Source of the DNA: Shewanella xiamenensis | GTDB taxonomy: Bacteria > Pseudomonadota > Gammaproteobacteria > Enterobacterales > Shewanellaceae | DNA length: 64,000 bases | NCBI RefSeq assembly: GCF_014647135.1 | Contig: NZ_BMOP01000013.1 | Location: 1 to 64,000 of the forward strand | Reading direction: 5' to 3' | In this document: positions 55,591 through 63,402 of the stretch, one piece after another | Layout of the letters: the number at the start of each line of letters is the position of its first letter | Numbering within the stretch: position 1 is the stretch's first letter | Notes under the pieces: generated by a model | What the model was told of the DNA's origin: nothing | What the model saw: only the letters and a program-made list of their open reading frames with translations | Database searches by the model: none | Made by a program: the position numbers and the translations under genes

Positions 55591-56316
55591 TCACTTCACA
55601 TCGAGATCAAATACCACACTGATAGAAGCTGAAAAAACCATATTCTCCTGCAGATATTGCCCAGTCACTTGAGGTTTGCCCAAACGTGAACCAGTGACCT
55701 CTATTCGCTCGATTCTATTATTAGCGCCATAACGGCCAATGCTGTCATCTGTTGAGGAACCAATGCTGTAAATTTTGCCAAGCATCGCCCCAAAAGCACT
55801 CGCCAATAAACTTCCTTTCTCTTTTGCGTCAGCGACAGCCAAGGCTCTAGCCTCATTTTTAAGCTCCACTTCTTTCGATGACTTCAGCTCAACGCGGGTG
55901 ATTTCATCAAGTTGTACACTTAGAGCAAAATCCATAAAAGCGTTTAGTTTCTCTAAGTTATTGAGGGTCACTTTTAAGTTACGGCTTGCTCGATAACCAT
56001 CAAGCACACGCTTTTCATTGTCCCCGTAGGAGTACTCAGGCGCTGTGGAGATTGAGGATGCTGAAACATTTTTCTTATCGACATTAAATTTACCAAGGCC
56101 AGACAAAAACTTGTTAACCCTATCATCGACATCATTTTTAGCTTCAGCACTTGTTGCTTTTAAGCTTTCCACTTCAAGATAGACCACTGCAATATCAGGG
56201 CTTGCCGTTATTTGAGCGGTCCCAACCACAGCAATATGACGATTATTCGGCAAGCTATTATTTGAAAGGGCTAAAGTTGGCAAAAATAACAAAACAATCA
56301 AACAAATATATTTCAT
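55591..56316 (-). CDS. SIMPL-domain (DUF541) periplasmic protein
   Basis: The 241-residue product has a signal peptide (MKYICLIVLLFLPTLALS) and a SIMPL domain: HIAVVGTAQITASPDIAVVYLEVE, SSISTAPEYSY and GYRASRNLKVTLNN. Relatives include E. coli YggE, linked to oxidative-stress tolerance. GGAGG lies before the ATG. It sits alone between repeat copy B and the reverse transcriptase unit. AT content is higher than in the housekeeping genes. Confidence 0.9.
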   Translation of the reverse strand: MKYICLIVLLFLPTLALSNNSLPNNRHIAVVGTAQITASPDIAVVYLEVESLKATSAEAKNDVDDRVNKFLSGLGKFNVDKKNVSASSISTAPEYSYGDNEKRVLDGYRASRNLKVTLNNLEKLNAFMDFALSVQLDEITRVELKSSKEVELKNEARALAVADAKEKGSLLASAFGAMLGKIYSIGSSTDDSIGRYGANNRIERIEVTGSRLGKPQVTGQYLQENMVFSASISVVFDLDVK

Positions 56317-56426
56317 AAAACCTCCATGTAAGCAGGACTGACAATATACCGTATATGACGTAACAAGCCATAGCGGCTATAGCATCACCCGCAAAATTTA
56401 GTCGTGGGCGACCTGATATACTACGT

Positions 56427-56473
56427 CTTAGACTTTCTCAAACTCAATTTTGTCCAATAGCGTCGGTAACGGT
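56427..56473. repeat. Degenerate copy of the sequence following repeat B
   Basis: CTTAGACTTTCTCAAACTCAATT and the later GGTAACG resemble the stretch after copy B (GAGACTTTCTCAGGCTCAATTC ... GGTAACG, 55476-55517). The region 56317-56730 otherwise shows only a small hairpin (GCCTGCCGCAGGC) and no gene. Confidence 0.55.
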
Positions 56474-56667
56474 TCGAGGGGCTAATGGGCGGCATCATGG
56501 CTTCTGGCTATCGTATTCCCTAATTGCCTGCCGCAGGCTTTCGCACGCTCTTATATGAGACACACCAGTGACTCGCCGTACTCATGTTTTAAAAATCGCG
56601 TCCCTGTAGGCCCTACTAAAAAATCCCTGTTTTAGGAGATCACTGGCGCAACAATGCTTGATGGAAT

Positions 56668-56710
56668 GCAACCATTGATAGTCGAGTAATGCCTGCTCAG
56701 AATTTTGTTA
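56668..56710. repeat. Second match to sequence following repeat A
   Basis: CAACCATTGATAGTCGAGTAATGCCTG resembles CTACCATTGATAACCGAGTAATGCCTG at 53365-53391 (four differences). It marks the left edge of the reverse transcriptase unit. Confidence 0.65.
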
Positions 56711-56729
56711 TTTCGCAGTAAATGTAGCA

Positions 56730-56757
56730 TTGATAGTCCTGAAAAACTCTTTATATT
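56730..56757 (+). promoter_or_regulatory. Probable promoter of the SLATT-reverse transcriptase unit
   Basis: TTGATA (56730-56735), a 16-base spacer and TATATT (56752-56757) give a fair sigma-70 match. Transcription from about 56764 would leave a leader of about 210 bases before the first gene. Confidence 0.5.
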
Positions 56758-56833
56758 TTGCCCGATTTTATTTTCTCCAAGTATTAATAGTGATAGTATC
56801 GGAGACGTCCTGTGCGTGCCAATTTTTTTTGGC

Positions 56834-56914
56834 CACTCTGTATTTAATTCAGAGTGATACTAATTATGAAGAGCTTTTGCTCTTAGGTATAAAAGCCTTG
56901 CCCGTTATAACGGG
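56834..56914 (+). other. Structured leader upstream of the SLATT gene (candidate ncRNA)
   Basis: Inside the 210-base leader there is a perfect 7-bp hairpin, CACTCTG, 9-base loop, CAGAGTG (56834-56856), and a perfect 14-bp palindrome, CCCGTTATAACGGG (56901-56914). Several defence reverse transcriptases use a non-coding RNA encoded next to the enzyme; this leader is the most likely place for one, or for an operator. No retron msr/msd organisation is visible. Confidence 0.35.
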
Positions 56915-56973
56915 TGTTCACTTATCATTACTAAAATCTACGCACAGGACATTCAAACAATAAGAAGGAATTT

Positions 56974-57600
56974 ATGGCACTCTCTGACGATATTTGGTGG
57001 ACTAGGAAAGCTAAAATCCAAACGGAAAAAAGATTACTTACAAATGCATATCAGTCTCAGTTGATAATGTTATGGTATGCATTTTTTGGCGTTGCGGTAT
57101 CCATATATTATTTAAAGTTTAATACTAACAGTGAGTATGCTAACGTTGCTTGGGTAATCTATTCTGTTTTGTCTCTGACAATGTCAGGGTTCATAACAGG
57201 TAGATCGTTTAAAGAACGTTCTTCACAAATAAAAGAATGCTATGAAGCTCTTAAAAGGATTCAGCATAGAGCCAAACTTCTGGAAGCGTCTTCAAATTCT
57301 ACCGAAGAAAATTGGAAAAGTGTTCGTGAGGAATATCAAAAACTATTGGGCCTTTGTGAAAATCATACCGATTCTGATATGGTTAAAGCGCTTTGTATAG
57401 AACATCTTTCCGCCCGCGGAGAACCGGATAAAATAACAGGTTTAAAACCTGAGATGACAAAATGCCCAACATATTATCACTGGTTTGTTTTTTGTAAAGA
57501 CATCTTTAAACAAGCGGTGATCCTCTTGGTTATGTATATCCTTCCAATAGCAATATTCTTTATTTTATGGAGTACCCATGACTGTCCGGCATCAGTTTGA
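56974..57600 (+). CDS. SLATT-domain-like membrane protein
   Basis: The 208-residue product starts SDDIWWTRKAKIQTEKRL, the tryptophan-basic-helix opening seen in SLATT proteins. It is followed by two close membrane helices (about 28-47 and 57-76), a charged cytoplasmic helical region (about 80-165) and a third hydrophobic helix (about 180-203). SLATT proteins are predicted pore-forming effectors in bacterial conflict systems; one SLATT family is known to pair with reverse transcriptases. AAGGAA precedes the ATG. It overlaps the reverse transcriptase gene by 23 bases. The stretch is visibly AT-rich against its neighbours, a sign of transfer. Family assignment is by pattern only. Confidence 0.75.
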   Translation: MALSDDIWWTRKAKIQTEKRLLTNAYQSQLIMLWYAFFGVAVSIYYLKFNTNSEYANVAWVIYSVLSLTMSGFITGRSFKERSSQIKECYEALKRIQHRAKLLEASSNSTEENWKSVREEYQKLLGLCENHTDSDMVKALCIEHLSARGEPDKITGLKPEMTKCPTYYHWFVFCKDIFKQAVILLVMYILPIAIFFILWSTHDCPASV

Positions 57601-58921
57601 GAAGCACTTCTCAATTGAAAATTTGACAAGAATATTCAAAGAGAACGTTGCACTTTCTGGGGCCACTGGAATAGATAATCTTGATCCTACAACGTTTCTT
57701 AAACAGCTAGATGAACAATTAGAAATCTTGTCCCGCAAATCCCTCGCTGGAACCTATAGATTTAGTAAATATAAATTGAAGTTAGTTACAAAAGGGAAAG
57801 GTCAACCTCCTAGAGAAATATCAATCCCTACAGTAAGAGATCGAATTGCTCTTCGTGCCCTAAATGACTTTTTATCAGAACGTTATAATGACTCAGTAAA
57901 CTTTGTACTTCCACAGGATGTGATAGCTAAAGTAAAAAGCGATCTTGATAGCAATGCTTTTAACGGCTTTATTAAACTTGATGTAACTCAGTTCTACCCA
58001 TCAATACTTCATGCAGAACTCAATTCTCGTTTACGCAAGCGGATTCATGGTGAGAATGAGCATATTCTAGAATTAATCCATTCAGCGATCTCTTCTCCAA
58101 CTGTCGTAAAATCATTCAAAAATGATGATCAAGTAAGTAAGGGAGTCCCGCAAGGATTAGCAGTATCAAACATATTGGCAGCTATTTATATGGCTAATAT
58201 TGACCGTGCCCTAAACCAATATGAGGGCATTAGTTACTTCCGCTATGTTGATGATGTTTTAATATTGTGTGACTTCAATAAGGCGCAAGAGTTGGCTAAA
58301 GACATCATAAAGCGATTCAAAAAAATTGGTCTAATTGTTCATGCACCAGCTCCTGATTCAGAAAAATCAGTTATCGAGAAAATAGGTTACCCGTTTAGCT
58401 ACCTAGGTTATTATTTCAAAGGTGAACTGGTAACGGCTAGACAAGGTACAATAGATCGACTCAAGGACTCACTAGCCGCCATATTTACCGCTAGTAAATA
58501 TTCAAAATACAGCAATGAAGAATTTCTTTTGTGGCGTTTAGATATGCGTATCACGGGTTGCGTCTTTGAGAAAAAAAGTAAAGGTTGGTTGTTTTTCTTT
58601 TCAATGATTAATGATGAAACTCTACTGCACGAATTAGATCATTATGTAGACAAACTTATCAAAAGGTTCAAAATTTCAGGTACACCAAAACGATTCTCGC
58701 GAGCATTTAAGGAATTAACACATAATCGTTTCCAAACTAATTACATACCAAATTTTGATAAATATCATCGACATCAAAAATTAGCTCTGCTCAATAAATA
58801 TTTCCCTAAAGACGTAGAAGAAAAAACACTTACTGACTCCCAGATTGATTATCACTTTAGAAGACGTATTAAAAAACAAACAAAAGATTTGCTTGAAGAT
58901 ATTAAAGACTTTAGGTCTTAA
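57578..58921 (+). CDS. Stand-alone reverse transcriptase (defence-type candidate)
   Basis: The 447-residue product has all polymerase landmarks: a fingers region with TKGKGQPPREISIPTVRDRIALRAL in two parts (about 71-95), motif A FIKLDVTQFYPSI (Asp135), motif B KGVPQGLAVSNILA (188-201), the catalytic YVDD (223-226) in YFRYVDDVLIL, and YLGYYF (275-280). About 160 residues of helical C-terminal region follow, with no maturase, endonuclease, primase or nitrilase signature. It is therefore neither a full group II intron protein nor a recognisable retron RT. GGAG lies six bases before the ATG, inside the SLATT gene, so the two are translationally coupled. It probably belongs to the unknown-group/DRT-like RTs; the exact class cannot be fixed here. 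Confidence 0.9.
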   Translation: MTVRHQFEKHFSIENLTRIFKENVALSGATGIDNLDPTTFLKQLDEQLEILSRKSLAGTYRFSKYKLKLVTKGKGQPPREISIPTVRDRIALRALNDFLSERYNDSVNFVLPQDVIAKVKSDLDSNAFNGFIKLDVTQFYPSILHAELNSRLRKRIHGENEHILELIHSAISSPTVVKSFKNDDQVSKGVPQGLAVSNILAAIYMANIDRALNQYEGISYFRYVDDVLILCDFNKAQELAKDIIKRFKKIGLIVHAPAPDSEKSVIEKIGYPFSYLGYYFKGELVTARQGTIDRLKDSLAAIFTASKYSKYSNEEFLLWRLDMRITGCVFEKKSKGWLFFFSMINDETLLHELDHYVDKLIKRFKISGTPKRFSRAFKELTHNRFQTNYIPNFDKYHRHQKLALLNKYFPKDVEEKTLTDSQIDYHFRRRIKKQTKDLLEDIKDFRS

Positions 58922-58988
58922 AAATTTTTGTTATTTTCATGTGGGCAGACTAACAGAATACTCAGTGGTTAACGGGATTAAGCACTGG

Positions 58989-59033
58989 CATGGAAGTGAC
59001 CGTTGGCGACATGGCCGCTCTTTCACATCCATG
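58989..59033. repeat. Palindromic element after the reverse transcriptase gene
   Basis: CATGGAAGTGA and TCACATCCATG form an 11-bp stem with one mismatch around a 23-base loop. It lies 68 bases after the RT stop and marks the right edge of the unit; it resembles dispersed intergenic repeats rather than a terminator, since no T-run follows. Confidence 0.55.
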
Positions 59034-59137
59034 TGATCGCGGCATTCGCACTTCCTTATGCAGCAGATGCCACCGTCGAGCCTATAGGGATACTTCTTGT
59101 TAAATGAAAGGGCGGCGTGTCACTGAAATGGCAGAGC

Positions 59138-59581
59138 TTAATCGTTCCCCGCCATCATACCTAACGCTATCAAAGCGAGCTTTTGACTGCGGCTTAACTT
59201 TTTAACCGCGATTTCACGCTTGAGTGCATCACTGCGGGTGCCGACTTGCTCTTGATACATCAGGGTTAATGGACCTTTGCCGCGCAGGTACTTTGCTGCT
59301 TTGGGGCTGCTTGATTGATGCTCATTAAATCGGCGTGCGACATCTGTGGTGATGCCTGTGTACAAGTGGCCATTGGCGCAGCGGATAAGGTACAGATACC
59401 AGATCGAGACTTGTTCTATCTCTGACGTCGCACCTTGCTCCGAAGTCACAGCTTGCTCAGCACCTAGCGCTTCTGGCTTGCTAGAAAGCTGAGCTTGGTT
59501 AACAGCTTGCGCTTGGCTAGCCCCTTTTTGGGGGCTAGCCGAGGGAGTTGAATTAGCGGTTTCTATCACTACATCGGTCAC
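59138..59581 (-). CDS. GIY-YIG domain protein (YhbQ-like) with low-complexity N-terminus
   Basis: The 147-residue product has a GIY-YIG nuclease-like domain in the C-terminal 90 residues: [27 protein letters not shown] and [13 protein letters not shown], ending in [10 protein letters not shown]. The first 55 residues are Ala/Gln/Ser-rich and lack structure. The start is GTG 10 bases after the oligopeptidase stop; an internal start nearer the domain is possible. Relatives (UPF0213) have no settled role. It is co-directional with, and probably co-transcribed from, the oligopeptidase gene. Confidence 0.85.
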   Translation of the reverse strand: MTDVVIETANSTPSASPQKGASQAQAVNQAQLSSKPEALGAEQAVTSEQGATSEIEQVSIWYLYLIRCANGHLYTGITTDVARRFNEHQSSSPKAAKYLRGKGPLTLMYQEQVGTRSDALKREIAVKKLSRSQKLALIALGMMAGND

Positions 59582-59591
59582 CCGTTAGCGC

Positions 59592-61727
59592 CTACTTAGT
59601 CATGCCGAGCAGGTTTAAGAAGAAGGCATATTCCTGCGCAGTGTCTTGATACTGGCGGTAACGACCACTCTTACCACCGTGTCCTGCATCCATATCGACG
59701 TGGAATAACAATACCTTATCGTCGAGTTTGTACCATTTATTTTGCACTTCGCGCAGTTTTGCTACCCATTTAGCAGGCTCGAAATACTGCACCTGTGAAT
59801 CATGCAAACCTGTGGTGACCAACAGGTGGGGATACTCATGGTCGGCAACATTGTCATAGGGCGAGTAGCTGAGCATATAGTCGAAATAGGTCTTGTCGTT
59901 TGGATTACCCCATTCATCGTACTCGTTGGTAGTGAGCGGAATCGACTCATCGAGCATAGTCGTCACCACATCCACAAAGGGCACGTGCGCCGCAATGGCA
60001 AAGTACTTTTCAGGCGCCATATTGGCAATCGCGCCCATTAACAGCCCACCAGCACTGCCGCCCGAGGCCACCACTTTATTTTTATCGCCATAACCTTGTT
60101 CGGTTAAGGCGGTGGTGACATCAATAAAGTCATTAAAGGTATTCTTTTTATTCAGTAATTTGCCCGCATCATACCAAGGGCGGCCTAACATTTCGCTACC
60201 GCGCACATGGGCGATGGCATACACAAAACCGCGGTCGAGCAGGCTAATAACCGACGACGAAAAGTCAGGCTCTACTGTGTAACCATAGGAACCATAACCA
60301 TATTGGTACAGAGGGTTGGTGCCGTCTTTCTTGAACTTATCCTTACGATACACCAAGGACACTGGCACCTTAGCGCCATCGCGGGCGGTGACAAATAAAC
60401 GTTCGGCGCGGTATTGGCTGGCATCGAAGCCGCCGAGAACTTGTTCCTGCTTGAGCAGATCGCGTCTATCGGGATTGCTTAAGTGGTACTCATAAATCGC
60501 CTCGGGCGTGGTCAGGCTAGAGTAGAAAACCCGTAACTTATCGCTATCTTGCTGGGCGTTAACATCTAAACCCAGCACATAAGCGGGTTCATCGAAACTC
60601 AGCTCAAAGGGCTTTTGGCCATTGAATGGCATCACTTTAATGCGTGTCAGGCCATTTTCACGGGTTTGAATAATCAGGTAATCCTTAAGCACCAGCTCAT
60701 CTTCAAGCCGCGCATTGGGATTGTGAGCAACCACTTCCTGCCATTTGGATTTATCGGCGGCATCCTTAATCGCCACTTTCATCAAACGGAAGTTAGTCGC
60801 CTGCCAGTTGGTGAGGATGTAATAACTGTCACCCAGCTTAGAGACACTGTATTCATGGCCTTCTTCCCGCGCAAGCACAGGTTTGAACAGGCTTAAAGGA
60901 TCGTTTGCATCCAGCACTGACACTTCGCTGGTTGTGGTGCTCTCGTGGAACAGCACGATTTGCGACTCATCTAAACTCTTGCCGAGGGAGATGTAATATG
61001 CATCATCTTGCTCCTCATACACCAACACATCGCTCGATTGTGGTGTGCCGAGTTCGTGGCGATACACGCGGTAACCCAGCAGGGTTTGCAGATCTTTGGC
61101 GATATAAAACACATGGCGATTATCATTGCCCCAAACGATACGACCCTCTGTGTTTTCAAGCACATCGGTGATCATGGCGCCGGATTCAATATCTTTAAAG
61201 TAGATGTTATACACGCGGCGGCTTAACACATCTTCACCGAAGGCCAACATGGTTTCATCTGGGCTGACGCTAACGCCGCCCAAACCATAAAACTCATGGC
61301 CCTTGGCGCGCTCATTCACATCGAGCATCATTTGCTCAACCCCGTCACTGCCTTTGCGGGCGATCAGCGGATATTCGCTGCCCTCTTGGTAGCGGCGGTA
61401 ATAGCTATGCTGGTGCCATTGGTACGGCACACTCGACTCATCGGCCACTAAGCGCCCAGTCAGCTCGTTAAACAACCCGTCTTGCAATGACTTAAGCGGC
61501 TTAAAGTAAGCTTGGGTATAACGATTCTCAGCCTTAAGGTGCGCTAATACCTTAGGATCTTGGCGTTTATCGTCGCGCATCCAATAGTAGTCATCGGTGC
61601 GTGTGACGCCGTGCAAGGTCATCACATGGGGAATTTTTTCCGCAACGGGCGCAGAGACTTGCCCTTTTGGAGTGGAGCAACCGGGTAATAGCATAGCAAG
61701 ACCTAAAGTAAGCAGCAGAGTGCGCAT
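59592..61727 (-). CDS. ptrB: Oligopeptidase B (S9 serine peptidase), lipoprotein form
   Basis: The product is about 711 residues from the ATG at 61727 (AAGGA upstream), with a lipoprotein signal (LAMLLPGC|STPKG) absent from cytoplasmic E. coli PtrB. Sequence landmarks match PtrB closely: IPHVMTLHGVTRTDDYYW, a beta-propeller, and the catalytic triad with Ser558 in ASGGSAGGLLMG, Asp in LHDSQVQYFEPAKW and His in DAGHGGKSGRY. It cleaves short peptides after Arg or Lys. Membrane anchoring suggests a periplasmic role. Confidence 0.94.
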   Translation of the reverse strand: MRTLLLTLGLAMLLPGCSTPKGQVSAPVAEKIPHVMTLHGVTRTDDYYWMRDDKRQDPKVLAHLKAENRYTQAYFKPLKSLQDGLFNELTGRLVADESSVPYQWHQHSYYRRYQEGSEYPLIARKGSDGVEQMMLDVNERAKGHEFYGLGGVSVSPDETMLAFGEDVLSRRVYNIYFKDIESGAMITDVLENTEGRIVWGNDNRHVFYIAKDLQTLLGYRVYRHELGTPQSSDVLVYEEQDDAYYISLGKSLDESQIVLFHESTTTSEVSVLDANDPLSLFKPVLAREEGHEYSVSKLGDSYYILTNWQATNFRLMKVAIKDAADKSKWQEVVAHNPNARLEDELVLKDYLIIQTRENGLTRIKVMPFNGQKPFELSFDEPAYVLGLDVNAQQDSDKLRVFYSSLTTPEAIYEYHLSNPDRRDLLKQEQVLGGFDASQYRAERLFVTARDGAKVPVSLVYRKDKFKKDGTNPLYQYGYGSYGYTVEPDFSSSVISLLDRGFVYAIAHVRGSEMLGRPWYDAGKLLNKKNTFNDFIDVTTALTEQGYGDKNKVVASGGSAGGLLMGAIANMAPEKYFAIAAHVPFVDVVTTMLDESIPLTTNEYDEWGNPNDKTYFDYMLSYSPYDNVADHEYPHLLVTTGLHDSQVQYFEPAKWVAKLREVQNKWYKLDDKVLLFHVDMDAGHGGKSGRYRQYQDTAQEYAFFLNLLGMTK

Positions 61728-61972
61728 GTATACGTCCTTGTGACGTTCAAACACCATCGTGGGGCACGACGGCAAGCCAATAAGTAAATGTGCCGGATAT
61801 GATATACCCAAGCTAGCTCAAGTTGCGAGTTTCCTAAAGATTGCGCTTGTTTAAGGATCACAAGGCATTGTGCGCTTGCGCAAACCTTGCCCAATTTCAG
61901 GCGCGATGTTGTTGCCATCACCAATAATTAGGCGCAACATAACCGCGTTTTTAGGCTAAAGCCTAACAACAA

Positions 61973-62196
61973 TTCTCAGGGCGGGGTGAAACTCCCCACC
62001 GGCGGTAAATAGTGAGGTGAATAAATTTCCCCACACTAAAGCCCGCGAGCGCCCGAACGCAATTCGGGGTCAGCAGATCTGGTGTCCTAGCTTGTCTCGC
62101 CATGGTTAATGCCTATCGAGCGCTACTATTCCAGAGCCGACGGTAATGGACTGTTTGCCGCAAGCAACAGTACTGAGTCCGGATGGAAGAGAATGT
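61973..62196 (+). promoter_or_regulatory. FMN riboswitch (RFN element)
   Basis: All conserved RFN blocks are present in order: TCAGGGCGGGGTGAAACTCC, CCACCGGCGGTA, AGCCCGCGAGCG, GGTCAGCAGATCTGGT, CCAGAGCCGACGGT and AGTCCGGATGGAAGAGAA. The element lies about 200 bases upstream of ribB. FMN binding would lower RibB production. The expression platform (62197-62393) has small hairpins such as CGCTTAAAGCG but no strong terminator, which suggests translational control. Confidence 0.97.
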
Positions 62197-62393
62197 AAGA
62201 CAACACTTGGATAATTGGCATTAACTTGAGCTAAGTATCCCTGCTGTTAGCCTCATATTTTGCAATCACGTTTTTAAGCCTGCGCTTAAAGCGGGTCGAT
62301 TGCTACAGCACAATCCCCTTTAGGGTAATGGCTGTATTTCTGCACGCCCTGATTCTGGATATTCCCATGTCGTATTTTTGAAGGATATTAACC

Positions 62394-63047
62394 ATGAATC
62401 AGTCTTTACTTGCTCCTTTTGGTACTGCTATCGAACGCGTTGAAGCGGGTCTTAATGCCCTGCGCCAAGGCCAAGGTGTGTTGGTGGTCGATGACGAAGA
62501 TAGGGAAAACGAAGGCGACTTAATTTTTGCCGCCGAGTCACTAACCAATGCGCAAATGGCCATGCTCATTCGCGAATGCAGCGGTATCGTGTGTTTGTGT
62601 TTACCGGACGAAAAGGTCAAAGCCCTTGAGCTACCACCTATGGTCGAAAACAACTCGAGCCAATATGGCACCGCGTTTACCGTGAGTATCGAGGCCAAAG
62701 TGGGCGTCACTACTGGGGTTTCGGCCGCTGACCGTGTCACCACCATTAAAACCGCCATCGCCGACAATGCTAAGCCAAGCGATTTGGCTCGCCCAGGCCA
62801 TGTGTATCCGCTGCGCGCTCAACCGGGCGGCGTGTTAACTCGTCGTGGCCACACCGAAGGCACGATTGATTTAATGCAGCTAGCCGGACTCAAGCCCGCA
62901 GGCGTGTTGTGTGAAGTCACCAATCCCGATGGCACTATGGCGCGTCTGCCGGAAATTATCGCCTTTGGTGCAGCGCATAAAATGCCTGTACTGACGATTG
63001 AAGATATCGTGGTTTACCGTAAGTCGTTATTAGCCAATGTAGGCTAA
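62394..63047 (+). CDS. ribB: 3,4-dihydroxy-2-butanone 4-phosphate synthase
   Basis: RibB converts ribulose 5-phosphate to dihydroxybutanone phosphate plus formate, one arm of riboflavin synthesis. The 217-residue product shows [11 protein letters not shown] (acidic active-site loop, about 37-47), [10 protein letters not shown] and the [17 protein letters not shown] signature (about 148-164). Length equals E. coli RibB; there is no fused GTP cyclohydrolase domain. It stands alone and is preceded by an FMN riboswitch. Confidence 0.97.
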   Translation: MNQSLLAPFGTAIERVEAGLNALRQGQGVLVVDDEDRENEGDLIFAAESLTNAQMAMLIRECSGIVCLCLPDEKVKALELPPMVENNSSQYGTAFTVSIEAKVGVTTGVSAADRVTTIKTAIADNAKPSDLARPGHVYPLRAQPGGVLTRRGHTEGTIDLMQLAGLKPAGVLCEVTNPDGTMARLPEIIAFGAAHKMPVLTIEDIVVYRKSLLANVG

Positions 63048-63077
63048 ATTTGGCCCCATAAACAGGATGCAATTTAA

Positions 63078-63109
63078 AGGACGCGTGCGAAGGCCCGCGT
63101 CCTTTTTTA
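63078..63109 (+). terminator. Terminator after ribB
   Basis: GGACGCG ... CGCGTCC followed by TTTTTT, 31 bases after the ribB stop. Confidence 0.9.
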
Positions 63110-63343
63110 TTTAACTTCGATAAAACACTTTGGTTAAGCATCAAATCACGCTAGATATCACAGACAGCAAAACAATTTATCTGCTAGGAGAAAATTTCAT
63201 CAATAAAAATATAATCTTAGGTGTATATAATAAATAGCTGAATTTCGTGAGCTAGATTAGATATCCATAAACCAAGGGTCGCGAGCGACAGACTTGTATG
63301 TTAAATATTCGCACCCAGTGCCTGACCTTCCGCTTTCACCCCA

Positions 63344-63366
63344 TCAAGGAAATTCCTTGATTTTTT
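63344..63366 (+). terminator. Intrinsic terminator in the leader of the NIT-like gene
   Basis: A 7-bp stem TCAAGGA, loop AAT, TCCTTGA and TTTTTT ends 36 bases before the next start codon. A smaller hairpin (GTCGCGAGCGAC) lies about 60 bases ahead of it. Placed well beyond the ribB terminator, it looks like a leader attenuator for the downstream gene. The rest of 63110-63343 is AT-rich and shows nothing else. Confidence 0.55.
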
Positions 63367-63402
63367 ATGTTTCAAATCAGGCCAATTGAGGAGTAAGTTT
63401 GT

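Noticed and set aside
56730..56963. 77-codon frame just ahead of the SLATT gene
   Set aside because: It starts with TTG at the promoter -35, lacks a ribosome-binding site and has no recognisable family. A non-coding leader is a simpler reading, though a leader peptide is not excluded.
57578..58921. Retron or group II intron interpretation of the reverse transcriptase
   Set aside because: No VTG or NAXXH retron signatures, no msr/msd layout, no maturase or HNH domain and no intron domain V-like RNA were found.
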